Origin: Bacteroidales bacterium
GTDB lineage: Bacteria > Bacteroidota > Bacteroidia > Bacteroidales > VadinHA17
Assembly (NCBI GenBank): GCA_025455535.1
Contig: JALOMM010000026.1
Span: 1-10,895 of the forward strand
DNA: 10,895 bases
Direction: 5' to 3'
In this document: positions 1 to 7,017 of the stretch, piece by piece
Position numbering within the stretch: position 1 is the stretch's first letter
Layout: each line of letters starts with the position of its first letter
The notes under the pieces: model-generated
Database searches by the model: none
Seen by the model: the letters and a program-made list of their open reading frames with translations, nothing else
What the model was told of the DNA's origin: nothing
Made by a program: the position numbers and the translations under genes

Positions 1-498
1 GTAGACTCACTTAATAACGAGACACAGACGCTGCTGAAAAACAAGATATCAACCAAAGTGATAGGCGATATAAACCGCCTGTCAGATAATGTCAGGACGA
101 AGCTGCTCGAGACCATCGAGGTTACTGCAGGGGGAACAAGAATGAAGCTCGTAGTTGCCCTCAGCTACTCCTCAAGATGGGAAATAACCACTGCCTGCAG
201 ACGGATAGCCTCGGCAGTGCATAAAGGACATCTGAGAGCAGATCAGATTACCGAGGAGACGGTGAATGCAAACCTTGAGACTGCAGGAATCCCTGACCCT
301 GAACTGATGATACGTACCAGCGGAGAGAAGCGCATCAGCAACTTTCTCCTCTGGCAACTGGCATATACAGAACTGTATTTTACTGAAAGACTTTGGCCCG
401 ATTTTGGCAAGGAAGATTTTTATAAGGCGGTGGCCAACTTCCAGAAGAGGGAAAGGCGATATGGCAAGACCAGTGAGCAGATTGCGGAAAACAATTGA
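1..498 (+). CDS. uppS: Undecaprenyl diphosphate synthase, C-terminal part (5' end outside window)
   Basis: Cis-prenyltransferase that condenses isopentenyl diphosphate units onto farnesyl diphosphate to give C55 undecaprenyl diphosphate, the precursor of the lipid carrier for peptidoglycan and surface glycans; it acts at the cytoplasmic face of the inner membrane. The frame is open from base 1 to a TGA at 496-498, leaving 165 codons, so roughly the first 80 to 90 residues of a family about 250 long are missing, including the N-terminal MDGNGRWA diphosphate-binding motif. Diagnostic parts present are IGDINRL, the SYSSRWEI segment (equivalent to NYGGRWDI in E. coli; the Ser-rich form is, from memory, usual in Bacteroidota), IRTSGEKRISNFLLWQ with its substrate-binding Arg, Ser and Glu, AYTELYF, LWPDF and a basic KRERRYG tail. 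A GTG at 58 is internal, not a start. bamA begins one base after the stop, which suggests co-transcription and possibly translational coupling. Confidence 0.96.
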   Translation, partial: VDSLNNETQTLLKNKISTKVIGDINRLSDNVRTKLLETIEVTAGGTRMKLVVALSYSSRWEITTACRRIASAVHKGHLRADQITEETVNANLETAGIPDPELMIRTSGEKRISNFLLWQLAYTELYFTERLWPDFGKEDFYKAVANFQKRERRYGKTSEQIAENN

Positions 499-499
499 G

Positions 500-3016
500 A
501 TGATGAAAGAGAGATTCAGGCCGATACTCCCCCTTGTGGTTTTATTACTGATAGGAGTATCTGCCGCTGCCCAGACTGAAGAAAAATATGCTAACTACCT
601 ATATCCTGAAGAGTATACCATTGCCGGGATAACAGTCTCCGGAGTAAAATTCCTTGACTCAAATGCCCTTATCGGAATATCAGGACTGAGGATCGGACAG
701 AAGGTTGAGATTCCCGGAGAGATAATAACATCTGCTGTCAAGAAGCTGTGGAGCCAGGGACTTTTTGCCGATGTCAGCATAAGAATCGTGAAGAAGGAGG
801 ATGACAATGTCTGGCTCGATATATTCCTCCAGGAGAGGCCGAGGCTGTCAACCCTGAAGTTCGAAGGGATTAAAAAGGCTGAAGAGACCGATCTGCTGGA
901 AAAAATTAGCTTTCCCCCCGGGACGCAGGTGACGGCGCACCAGCTGAGACGAGCTGAAAAAACCATCAAAGACCATTTCATCGAGAAGGGATTCCTTAAC
1001 ACTGATGTAAAAATCATCCCCAAGGATGATCCCGACATGCCCAATAACGTTATTCTCAATGTTATTGTCGACAAGAATGCCAAGGTGAAGATCGAATCTA
1101 TTGATTTCGAGGGGAATGAATACTTTGACGACAAAAGACTGCGCAGGGTGCTGAAGAACACCAAACAGCGTGATATTAACATCTTCAAGGGATCAAAATA
1201 TATTCAGGAAAAATTCAAGGAGGACCGCGAGAGCCTTATTGCGTTCTACAATGAGAACGGCTTCCGCGATTTCAGGATATTAAGGGACTCCACTTTCATC
1301 AAGCCTGATGACCAGGGCAAGATGGTGCTTCATGTTCGTGTTTACGAAGGTGACCAGTATTATCTCCGCAATGTAGACTGGGTGGGTAACAGCATCTACA
1401 CCAAGGATTATCTCAGCCGTGTCTTCAACTTCCCGAAAGGTGAGGTTTACAACCAGACGATGATCAGCAAGAGGCTGTTGGAAGACCCTGATGCCGTCAA
1501 CTCACTGTATCTTGATTACGGTTACCTCTTCTCAAGGCTTAATCCCGTGGAAAAACGGGTTGAGGGAGATTCAATAGACCTGGAGATACAGATATTTGAA
1601 GGTGAACCTGCCAACCTCAACAATGTATTCATAAGCGGCAACACACGTACCAACGAACATGTGCCAAGGCGTGAGCTTTACACCCTCCCCGGCGACCTTT
1701 TCAGCAAGGAGAAGATCATACGCTCTGTAAGGCAGGTAGCTGTGCTTGGCCACTTCGACCCGGAGAAGATAAACCCTCAGCCAATACCGGACCAGATCAA
1801 CGGTACTGTTGACCTGCTCTATGCACTAGAGGAGAAAGCGAACGACCAGTTTGAGATCTCAGGGGGTTGGGGTGCAGGCATGCTCGTCGGGACTGTCGGG
1901 GTAAGATTCAACAACTTCGCGATGCGCAACTTCTTCAAGTGGAGCGAGTGGAGACCCTATCCTTCCGGTGACGGACAGTCACTGAGCTTCAGGATACAGT
2001 CGAACGGCAAGATGTACCAGTCGTACAACATATCGTTCGTCGAGCCCTGGCTGGGTGGCAGTAAGCCGAACACACTCTCACTCTCATACTACAGGTCGGT
2101 CAACAGCAACGGCCAGCGCAAAGACAGCCCCACCTCACAGTATATGATTATCGACGGTGTCTCAGCCGGGTTTGGCAAGAGACTCTCATGGCCCGATGAC
2201 TATTTCTCGGTCTACTATGAAGCCAGTTACCAGCGGTATGACATGAACAACTACCAGCAGCAGTTCAGGTTCCTGTTTGATGACGGTGTTTCAAACATCT
2301 TCTCACTTACCGGAAGACTGACGAGGTTCTCGGCCGGACCGAACAGCATTTACCCCCGCAGCGGATCTACATTCTCCCTGTCAATGCAGGTTACACCTCC
2401 ATACTCGCTTCTCAACGGAAAAGATTACTCCGACGTTACTGACCAGGAGAAATACAAGTGGATAGAATTTTACAAGACTGTATTCAAGGCTGACTACTAT
2501 TTCCCTCTCTCGACAAATGACAAGCTCATACTGAACACAAGAGCGGCGTTCGGATACATAGGCTTCTATAATCCCGATATCGGTGCCTCACCCTTCGAGA
2601 ATTTCTACGTCGGAGGCGACGGAATGACCGGGTTCAGCCTTTATGGCAGGGATATTGTAGGAGCAAGAGGATATGAGAACGGTTCACTTACACCTTACAA
2701 GTTTGAAGAGGAAGTGGGAAGGATTGATGTCGGTAACGCTTATTCAAAACTGACAGTGGAACTCAGATACCCTATATCACTTAATCCTCAGGCAACGATA
2801 TACGTCCTCGGTTTTATCGAGGCTGCAAAGGCCTGGGAGACACTGAGAGAATTTAACCCGTTCAGGATGAACCGTGCTGCCGGTTTCGGACTGAGGGCCA
2901 ACCTGCCTATGTTTGGACTTCTTGGCATAGACTGGGCATACGGTTTCGACCCTGTAAAGGGGATGCCTGATGCATCGGGAAGCCAGTTCCATTTTGTCTT
3001 AGGTCAGCAATTCTGA
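500..3016 (+). CDS. bamA: Outer membrane protein assembly factor BamA
   Basis: Central Omp85-family subunit of the BAM complex, which folds and inserts beta-barrel proteins into the outer membrane. From the ATG at 500 the product is 838 residues. Residues 1-24 form a Sec signal peptide: a basic start (KERFR), the hydrophobic run ILPLVVLLLIGV, then SAAA before Gln25. Five POTRA-like repeats follow at about 40-113, 116-193, 196-283, 286-368 and 371-446, each with a beta-start such as ITVSGV, LKFEGI, IDFEGN or VFISGN. The barrel runs from about 449 to the end, with the loop-6 motif ARGY at 722-725 (the family's VRGF/RGY element) and a terminal Phe in LGQQF, the usual BAM recognition ending. The frame stays open upstream inside uppS. 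An ATG at 461 preceded by a GAGGGAAAGG stretch is a possible alternative start; it would add 13 residues (ARPVSRLRK...) to the n-region. I prefer 500 or 503 because the signal peptide is then of normal length and the gene abuts the uppS stop. Confidence 0.96.
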   Translation: MMKERFRPILPLVVLLLIGVSAAAQTEEKYANYLYPEEYTIAGITVSGVKFLDSNALIGISGLRIGQKVEIPGEIITSAVKKLWSQGLFADVSIRIVKKEDDNVWLDIFLQERPRLSTLKFEGIKKAEETDLLEKISFPPGTQVTAHQLRRAEKTIKDHFIEKGFLNTDVKIIPKDDPDMPNNVILNVIVDKNAKVKIESIDFEGNEYFDDKRLRRVLKNTKQRDINIFKGSKYIQEKFKEDRESLIAFYNENGFRDFRILRDSTFIKPDDQGKMVLHVRVYEGDQYYLRNVDWVGNSIYTKDYLSRVFNFPKGEVYNQTMISKRLLEDPDAVNSLYLDYGYLFSRLNPVEKRVEGDSIDLEIQIFEGEPANLNNVFISGNTRTNEHVPRRELYTLPGDLFSKEKIIRSVRQVAVLGHFDPEKINPQPIPDQINGTVDLLYALEEKANDQFEISGGWGAGMLVGTVGVRFNNFAMRNFFKWSEWRPYPSGDGQSLSFRIQSNGKMYQSYNISFVEPWLGGSKPNTLSLSYYRSVNSNGQRKDSPTSQYMIIDGVSAGFGKRLSWPDDYFSVYYEASYQRYDMNNYQQQFRFLFDDGVSNIFSLTGRLTRFSAGPNSIYPRSGSTFSLSMQVTPPYSLLNGKDYSDVTDQEKYKWIEFYKTVFKADYYFPLSTNDKLILNTRAAFGYIGFYNPDIGASPFENFYVGGDGMTGFSLYGRDIVGARGYENGSLTPYKFEEEVGRIDVGNAYSKLTVELRYPISLNPQATIYVLGFIEAAKAWETLREFNPFRMNRAAGFGLRANLPMFGLLGIDWAYGFDPVKGMPDASGSQFHFVLGQQF

Positions 3017-3043
3017 AAAAGTTAAAAAATTAAAAGAAAAGCT

Positions 3044-3559
3044 ATGAAGAAGTTTATTGTTTTAACAGTTCTGGTTCTGGCAGCTACCCTCAGCGGTGCC
3101 GCACAGAAGTTCGCATTCGTAGACAGTGAATACATCCGGAATAATATCCCTGCCTTCACGGCTGCACAGCAGCAGCTTGACAAGCTCTCACAGGACTGGG
3201 AGAAGGAAGTGGCGGATGGCTATGCCGGTGTTGAACAGATGTACAAGGATTACCAGGCAGAGGTAGTGCTTCTGGCCCAGGACCAGAAGAGAAAAAGAGA
3301 AGAGGCTATCATCGCAAGGGAGAAAGAGGTGAAAGATCTTCAGAATAAGTATTTCGGTATGGAAGGAGAGCTCTACAAGAAACGTGAAGAGCTTGTGAAG
3401 CCTATACAGGATGAGATACTCAAGGCCATCAAAGAGATCTCTGTTGAAGGAAGTTATGCAGTCATCTTCGACACCTCGTCAGGGACAAACATACTCTTTG
3501 CAAATCCAAGATATGACCTCTCAGACCAGGTCCTGAAGAAGCTGGGATATAAAAATTAA
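3044..3559 (+). CDS. ompH: OmpH/Skp-family periplasmic chaperone, copy 1
   Basis: Skp-like holdase expected to bind unfolded outer-membrane proteins in the periplasm and keep them soluble on the way to BamA. The 171-residue length is typical. Residues 1-20 are a signal peptide (MKKFIVLTVLVLAATLSGAA, predicted cut before Gln21). The mature part opens with a short beta-strand, FAFVDSEYI, then a long charged, Lys/Glu/Gln-rich helical stretch from about 35 to 125 that would form the coiled-coil tentacles of the Skp trimer. A C-terminal beta segment (YAVIFDTSSGTNILFANP) returns to the body domain, and the protein ends in LGYKN. It begins 27 bases after bamA with an A-rich leader and no clear Shine-Dalgarno site, as is normal in Bacteroidota. 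Position directly after bamA supports the role. It is clearly related to, but distinct from, the next gene. Confidence 0.93.
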   Translation: MKKFIVLTVLVLAATLSGAAQKFAFVDSEYIRNNIPAFTAAQQQLDKLSQDWEKEVADGYAGVEQMYKDYQAEVVLLAQDQKRKREEAIIAREKEVKDLQNKYFGMEGELYKKREELVKPIQDEILKAIKEISVEGSYAVIFDTSSGTNILFANPRYDLSDQVLKKLGYKN

Positions 3560-3564
3560 ATAAT

Positions 3565-3572
3565 TACATTTG
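3565..3572 (+). promoter_or_regulatory. Candidate Bacteroidota -7 element upstream of the second ompH
   Basis: TACATTTG matches the Bacteroidota primary-sigma -7 consensus TAnnTTTG at every fixed position. It lies between the two ompH genes, 17 bases before the ATG at 3590, so transcription would start roughly 10 to 13 bases before that codon. I see no TTTG or TTG -33 element at the usual distance of about 20 bases upstream, which lies at the end of the first ompH. The second ompH could have its own promoter in addition to readthrough from bamA-ompH1. A chance match in AT-rich DNA cannot be excluded. Confidence 0.4.
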
Positions 3573-3589
3573 CACGATTAAACTGAAAA

Positions 3590-4111
3590 ATGAATACAAT
3601 GAAGAAACTTTTTGGAATGGTTCTGGTTGCAGCACTGCTATTTACTGCACAGGATGTTTTTGGACAGACATTTAAGACAGCTCATATAAACAGGGATGAC
3701 ATAATTATGGTAATGCCTGAGTATGACAGTGCCATGAAGACATACAATGCATTCGGCCAGGAACTTACCAATGCCCTGGAACTGATGCAGGTTGAGTACA
3801 ACAACAAGCTTGATCAGTACGTGAAGGACAGCAAGAACCTGAGTGACCTTGTCAAAGCCAACAAGGAGCAGGAACTGGCAGACATGCAGACGAGGATTGG
3901 CAATTTCCAGCAGCAGGCACAGGTACAGCTGCAGGAGAAACAGGCTGAGCTGCTTAATCCTATCATCGAAAAAGCAGGCAAGGCTATCGGCGATGTCGCC
4001 AAGGAAGGCGGTTTCATATATGTTTATGACGTCCGTACCCTGGTCTATTTTGACCCGACGAAAAGCACAGATCTCGGCCCGCTGGTGAAGACCAAGCTGG
4101 GTCTTAAATAA
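3590..4111 (+). CDS. ompH: OmpH/Skp-family periplasmic chaperone, copy 2
   Basis: Second Skp-like chaperone, 173 residues, in tandem 30 bases after the first. The signal peptide is MKKLFGMVLVAALLFTAQDVFG with a predicted cut before Gln26 (counting from the ATG at 3590); an in-frame ATG at 3599 would remove only MNT and gives an equally good signal peptide, so the start is uncertain by three codons. The mature part has the beta-start FKTAHINRDDIIMVMPEY, a long coiled-coil-prone helix at about 45-130 rich in Gln, Glu, Asn and Leu, and a C-terminal beta segment with GGFIYVYDVRTLVYFD before the tail LVKTKLGLK. The overall plan matches copy 1 but the residues have diverged widely, which fits an old duplication with possible client specialisation rather than recent redundancy. 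It is the last gene before a strong terminator. Confidence 0.92.
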   Translation: MNTMKKLFGMVLVAALLFTAQDVFGQTFKTAHINRDDIIMVMPEYDSAMKTYNAFGQELTNALELMQVEYNNKLDQYVKDSKNLSDLVKANKEQELADMQTRIGNFQQQAQVQLQEKQAELLNPIIEKAGKAIGDVAKEGGFIYVYDVRTLVYFDPTKSTDLGPLVKTKLGLK

Positions 4112-4131
4112 TATTCAATTTAATCAGGCAG

Positions 4132-4165
4132 GGCTGTCCGCCACACGGTGGACAGCCTTTCTTTT
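4132..4165 (+). terminator. Rho-independent terminator after the uppS-bamA-ompH-ompH cluster
   Basis: GGCTGTCCGCC (4132-4142) and GGTGGACAGCC (4147-4157) form an 11-bp GC-rich stem with one G-U wobble around a 4-base loop, ACAC. The stem is followed at once by TTTCTTTT. It starts 20 bases after the stop of the second ompH. The T tract ends only 9 bases before the murI ATG at 4175. That also rules out the upstream in-frame GTG at 4148, which lies inside the hairpin. Confidence 0.9.
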
Positions 4166-4174
4166 AAAAGTACA

Positions 4175-4981
4175 ATGAAAGCAGGAGAACGCCCGATAGG
4201 GGTCTTTGATTCAGGAGTAGGCGGCCTGACGGTGGCACATGCCATCAGACAGGCCCTCCCCGGCGAGAGTCTGATTTATTTTGGCGACACGGCTCACCTG
4301 CCCTATGGCGACAAGTCTGAAGAGGCAATAAGAAATTATTCCCGCCGTATAACTGATTTCCTGATCGGCTATGACTCCAAAATGGTGCTCATTGCATGTA
4401 ACTCAGCTTCCGCCTCAGCCTATGAAACCCTTCTCGGGGAGTTTGGCAGCAAGACACTGATAATGGATGTTATCAACCCGGTGGTCGAGTATGTCACAAG
4501 CCATAATTACAGGAAGCTGGGTGTCATAGGGACAAAGAGAACCATCAGTTCAGGCACCTATGAAAAGAAGATACATGACGCTTCGGCTTCAGCATCAGTC
4601 TACTCTCTTGCCACCCCGCTGCTGGTGCCAATGATTGAAGAGGGATTCATTTTTGATGATATCAGCAATGCCATAATAAGAACTTACCTCTCTGACAGCA
4701 GCCTTAATGATATTGATGCACTTATTCTCGGATGCACCCATTATCCAATCATACGAAACCAGATCAGCAAATTCTTTAATTTCAACGTTGAGGTCATCGA
4801 TTCGGCACGCATAGTGGCACAGCGCCTGCGGGTGATGCTTGAGCAGAATGATCTTCTCAATAAGGGAAGGGCAGGAGAAGACCTCTTCTTTGTCTCTGAC
4901 TATACCGAGTATTTCGGGAAGATAGCCCGTATGTTCTTCGAGGGCAATATCAATCTTCAGAAAGCTGATATCTGGCGCTGA
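4175..4981 (+). CDS. murI: Glutamate racemase
   Basis: Cofactor-independent racemase that interconverts L- and D-glutamate in the cytoplasm, supplying D-Glu for UDP-MurNAc-pentapeptide synthesis. From the ATG at 4175 it is 268 residues, the normal family size. The start motif IGVFDSGVGGLTV carries Asp12 and Ser13, followed by YFGDTAHLPYG (35-45). The two catalytic cysteines are visible: Cys75 in IACNSASA and Cys187 in LGCTHYP, with His189 beside the second; Glu155/Glu156 in MIEEG fits the conserved acidic residue. No key residue is missing. A longer reading from the GTG at 4148 is rejected because it would start inside the terminator stem and adds residues unlike the family N-terminus. The gene sits immediately behind the terminator of the envelope cluster, so it depends on readthrough or on an unseen promoter. 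It shares a cell-wall theme with uppS. Confidence 0.96.
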   Translation: MKAGERPIGVFDSGVGGLTVAHAIRQALPGESLIYFGDTAHLPYGDKSEEAIRNYSRRITDFLIGYDSKMVLIACNSASASAYETLLGEFGSKTLIMDVINPVVEYVTSHNYRKLGVIGTKRTISSGTYEKKIHDASASASVYSLATPLLVPMIEEGFIFDDISNAIIRTYLSDSSLNDIDALILGCTHYPIIRNQISKFFNFNVEVIDSARIVAQRLRVMLEQNDLLNKGRAGEDLFFVSDYTEYFGKIARMFFEGNINLQKADIWR

Positions 4982-5171
4982 ACCTGCTGTGACACCTCCC
5001 TTGCCACAACCCCTTGCTTATCAGATATCTTATTGGATATAAATAAGTTATGGTATTGCTCCAAACATGATCAAAATCATAATCATATAGAAGTGTTATA
5101 ATGAACTTAGCTTCGTGAAATTGGTTACTTTTATGTCGTTTATAATGAAAACAATAACCTCATAATTTATC
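4982..5171. other. AT-rich 190-base spacer between murI and korA
   Basis: No coding potential, tRNA or clear terminator is visible. The first 40 bases are fairly mixed in composition; from about 5020 it becomes AT-rich and presumably carries the korA promoter. The closest thing to a Bacteroidota -7 box is TACTTTTA (5126-5133), one mismatch from TAnnTTTG and without a matching -33 element. A 10-base direct repeat lies at 5096-5105 and 5140-5149. I cannot assign a transcription start. Confidence 0.5.
5096..5149 (+). repeat. Pair of 10-base direct repeats upstream of korA
   Basis: TTATAATGAA occurs at 5096-5105 and again, identically, at 5140-5149, 44 bases start to start. The second copy ends 22 bases before the korA ATG. 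A regulator binding two sites about four helical turns apart is one reading. The motif is AT-rich and lies in AT-rich DNA, so chance is the simpler explanation. Confidence 0.3.
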
Positions 5172-7016
5172 ATGGGAAAAAGATCAAAGGTCATAGAAAG
5201 AGATGCAGTAGTGATCAGGTTCTCCGGTGACTCGGGTGACGGGATGCAGCTAACGGGCACCCTGTTCTCGAATACCTCGGCACTGTTCGGTCATGATCTC
5301 TCAACATTCCCCGACTATCCTGCAGAGATCAGGGCTCCGCAGGGCACTGTGGGGGGCGTATCAGGCTTTCAGGTGCACATCGGTCACAAACAGATCAACA
5401 CGCCGGGCGATTATCCTGATATCCTTGTAGCCATGAACCCTGCCGCTATACGCGCCAACGCAGGCTGGCTGAAGCCGGGTGCCACTATCATTTATGACAC
5501 TGACAGCTTTACCGAGAAAAACATACAGCGTGCCGGGTATAAGGAAGACCCGTTTGCTGAAGACAAGATAGAGACCCTTAACCTTATCGGCGCTCCTATT
5601 ACCACACTGGTAAAAGAGACGCTGAAGGATCTTGATATTGACCCAAAGACTGTCCTTCGCACCAAGAATATGTTCGCCCTGGGGATGGTCTACTGGCTCT
5701 TTGACAGTCAGCTTGACTACACCGAGAAGTTCATAGATGACAAGTTCGGAAAGAAACCCGTCGTTGCTGAGGCCAACAGTATGGTCCTGAGGGCCGGATA
5801 CTACTATGCCGAGACCATTGAAGCTCTTACCCCCTCATACAGGGTGTTGCCTGCACCGATAGCCAGTGGTGTATACAGGAATATTAACGGCAACCAGGCT
5901 ACCGCATGGGGCTTTCTTGCCGCTGCAGAGAAAGCCGGACTTAAGCTCTTCATCGGGTCATACCCCATCACTCCGGCAACAGGTATCCTTGAAGAACTTG
6001 CCTTGCGCAAGGATCTCGGCGTAAAAAGCCTTCAGTGTGAAGATGAGATCGCAGGGATATGCACGGCAATCGGCGCCAGTTATGCCGGTAACCTGGCTGT
6101 GACGACAACCTCCGGCCCTGGCCTTGCACTGAAGTCTGAAGCCCTCAACCTGGCTGTCATGACCGAACTGCCGCTGGTGGTCGTTGATGTCCAGAGAGGC
6201 GGCCCGTCAACCGGACTACCGACAAAGACCGAACAGGCAGACCTGTGGCAGGCACTCTACGGACGTAACGGGGAGAGCCCTGTTGTCGTGATAGCTGCCG
6301 GTACCCCATCCGACTGCTTCCACTTTGCCTTCGAGTCGGCAAAAATAGCCGTTGAGCACATGACACCCGTACTGCTGCTGACAGACAGCTACCTGGCAAA
6401 CGGTTCTGAACCGTGGAAGATACCTTCCATGAAAGATATGCCTGCTGTGAAGGTCCCGTTTGCTGTCAGCGATGATAAAGAATTCCTGGCTTATGAAAGG
6501 GATCCGGAGACCCTTGCCCGTAAGTGGGCAATCCCCGGAACACCCGGCCTTGAGCATCGTGTGGGGGGGCTCGAGAAAACAAAGAAAGGAAGCGTATCAT
6601 ATACTCCTGAGAACCATGAATACATGGTCAGGATGAGAGAGGAGAAGGTGGAACGCATCCAGAGCGAAGTGCCTGACCTTAAGATCACTGGAGATAAAAA
6701 GGCTGATCTGCTTGTTATCGGATGGGGAAGCTCATACGGACACATACTGACAGCCGTTACTGAACTGATTGAAGAGGGCTACACCGTCGCCGCAACCCAT
6801 TTCAACTATATAAGACCCCTGCCGAAGAACTGTGAAGAGGTTTTCTCAGGTTATAAGAAACTGGTTGTATGCGAACTGAATAACGGACAGTTTGCCAATT
6901 ATCTGAGGATGAAATACCAGAAGTTCACATTCACCCAGTATAATAAGATTCAGGGGCTGCCGTTCACGGTCAGGGAGATAAAGGATCATTGTATAACATT
7001 ACTGGAGGGTAAATAA
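5172..7016 (+). CDS. korA: 2-oxoacid:ferredoxin oxidoreductase, fused gamma-alpha subunit (probable 2-oxoglutarate KorA)
   Basis: Large subunit of a ferredoxin-dependent 2-oxoacid oxidoreductase; the likely reaction is reversible conversion of 2-oxoglutarate and CoA to succinyl-CoA, CO2 and reduced ferredoxin, usable for oxidative or reductive TCA flux in an anaerobe. It is 614 residues. Residues about 11-200 are the gamma domain: FSGDSGDGMQLTG near 17-27, then FPDYPAEIRAPQGTVGGVSG. Residues about 240-490 are the alpha pyrimidine-binding domain, with YPITPATG at 264-271, CEDEIAG from Cys289, and a TTSGPG turn followed by PLVVVDVQRGGPSTGLPT. A C-terminal transketolase-like domain spans about 515-590 (LLVIGWGSSYG, FNYIRPLP, VVCELNNGQF). 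The gamma-alpha fusion is the known two-subunit KorAB layout; no separate ferredoxin-like delta gene is present here. Substrate choice (2-oxoglutarate over pyruvate or branched-chain acids) rests on overall resemblance and is less sure than the family. korB follows after one base. Confidence 0.93.
   Translation: MGKRSKVIERDAVVIRFSGDSGDGMQLTGTLFSNTSALFGHDLSTFPDYPAEIRAPQGTVGGVSGFQVHIGHKQINTPGDYPDILVAMNPAAIRANAGWLKPGATIIYDTDSFTEKNIQRAGYKEDPFAEDKIETLNLIGAPITTLVKETLKDLDIDPKTVLRTKNMFALGMVYWLFDSQLDYTEKFIDDKFGKKPVVAEANSMVLRAGYYYAETIEALTPSYRVLPAPIASGVYRNINGNQATAWGFLAAAEKAGLKLFIGSYPITPATGILEELALRKDLGVKSLQCEDEIAGICTAIGASYAGNLAVTTTSGPGLALKSEALNLAVMTELPLVVVDVQRGGPSTGLPTKTEQADLWQALYGRNGESPVVVIAAGTPSDCFHFAFESAKIAVEHMTPVLLLTDSYLANGSEPWKIPSMKDMPAVKVPFAVSDDKEFLAYERDPETLARKWAIPGTPGLEHRVGGLEKTKKGSVSYTPENHEYMVRMREEKVERIQSEVPDLKITGDKKADLLVIGWGSSYGHILTAVTELIEEGYTVAATHFNYIRPLPKNCEEVFSGYKKLVVCELNNGQFANYLRMKYQKFTFTQYNKIQGLPFTVREIKDHCITLLEGK
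7004..7009 (+). promoter_or_regulatory. Shine-Dalgarno site for korB inside the end of korA
   Basis: GGAGGG lies 8 bases before the korB ATG at 7018 and within the last codons of korA, whose TAA is at 7014-7016. This is a near-ideal anti-SD match, which stands out because the other starts in the window have only A-rich or weak leaders. With the 1-base intergenic gap it suggests that korB is translated in step with korA to keep the two subunits balanced. Confidence 0.7.
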
Positions 7017-7017
7017 G

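Noticed and set aside
58..60. GTG at 58 as the start of a short UppS
   Set aside because: The frame is open to base 1 with sequence that fits UppS, and a start at 58 would remove the essential N-terminal substrate site; the gene is simply cut by the window edge.
595..1188. Long minus-strand open frame inside bamA
   Set aside because: It is antisense to strongly conserved POTRA sequence, has a low-complexity Ser/Leu-rich product and no recognisable domain; a shadow of bamA codon use.
3843..4088. Plus-strand frame overlapping the second ompH in another phase
   Set aside because: Its product is Arg/Ser-rich without motifs, and it sits wholly inside a clear OmpH coding sequence.
4148..4174. Upstream in-frame GTG that would extend MurI by 9 residues
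   Set aside because: It lies inside the terminator hairpin and the added residues do not resemble the family N-terminus; the ATG at 4175 gives a standard-length racemase.
5025..5040. Inverted repeat ATATC-TTATTG-GATAT after murI as a terminator
   Set aside because: Only a 5-bp AT-rich stem with no T tract behind it; too weak to support.
5097..5146. TATAAT hexamers at 5097-5102 and 5141-5146 as sigma70-type -10 boxes for korA
   Set aside because: No properly spaced TTGACA-like partner (TTGGTT at 5121 leaves a 14-base gap to the second), and Bacteroidota promoters normally use TAnnTTTG instead.
6157..6745. Several overlapping minus-strand open frames inside korA
   Set aside because: All oppose the conserved KorA alpha domain, overlap each other and encode nothing recognisable.
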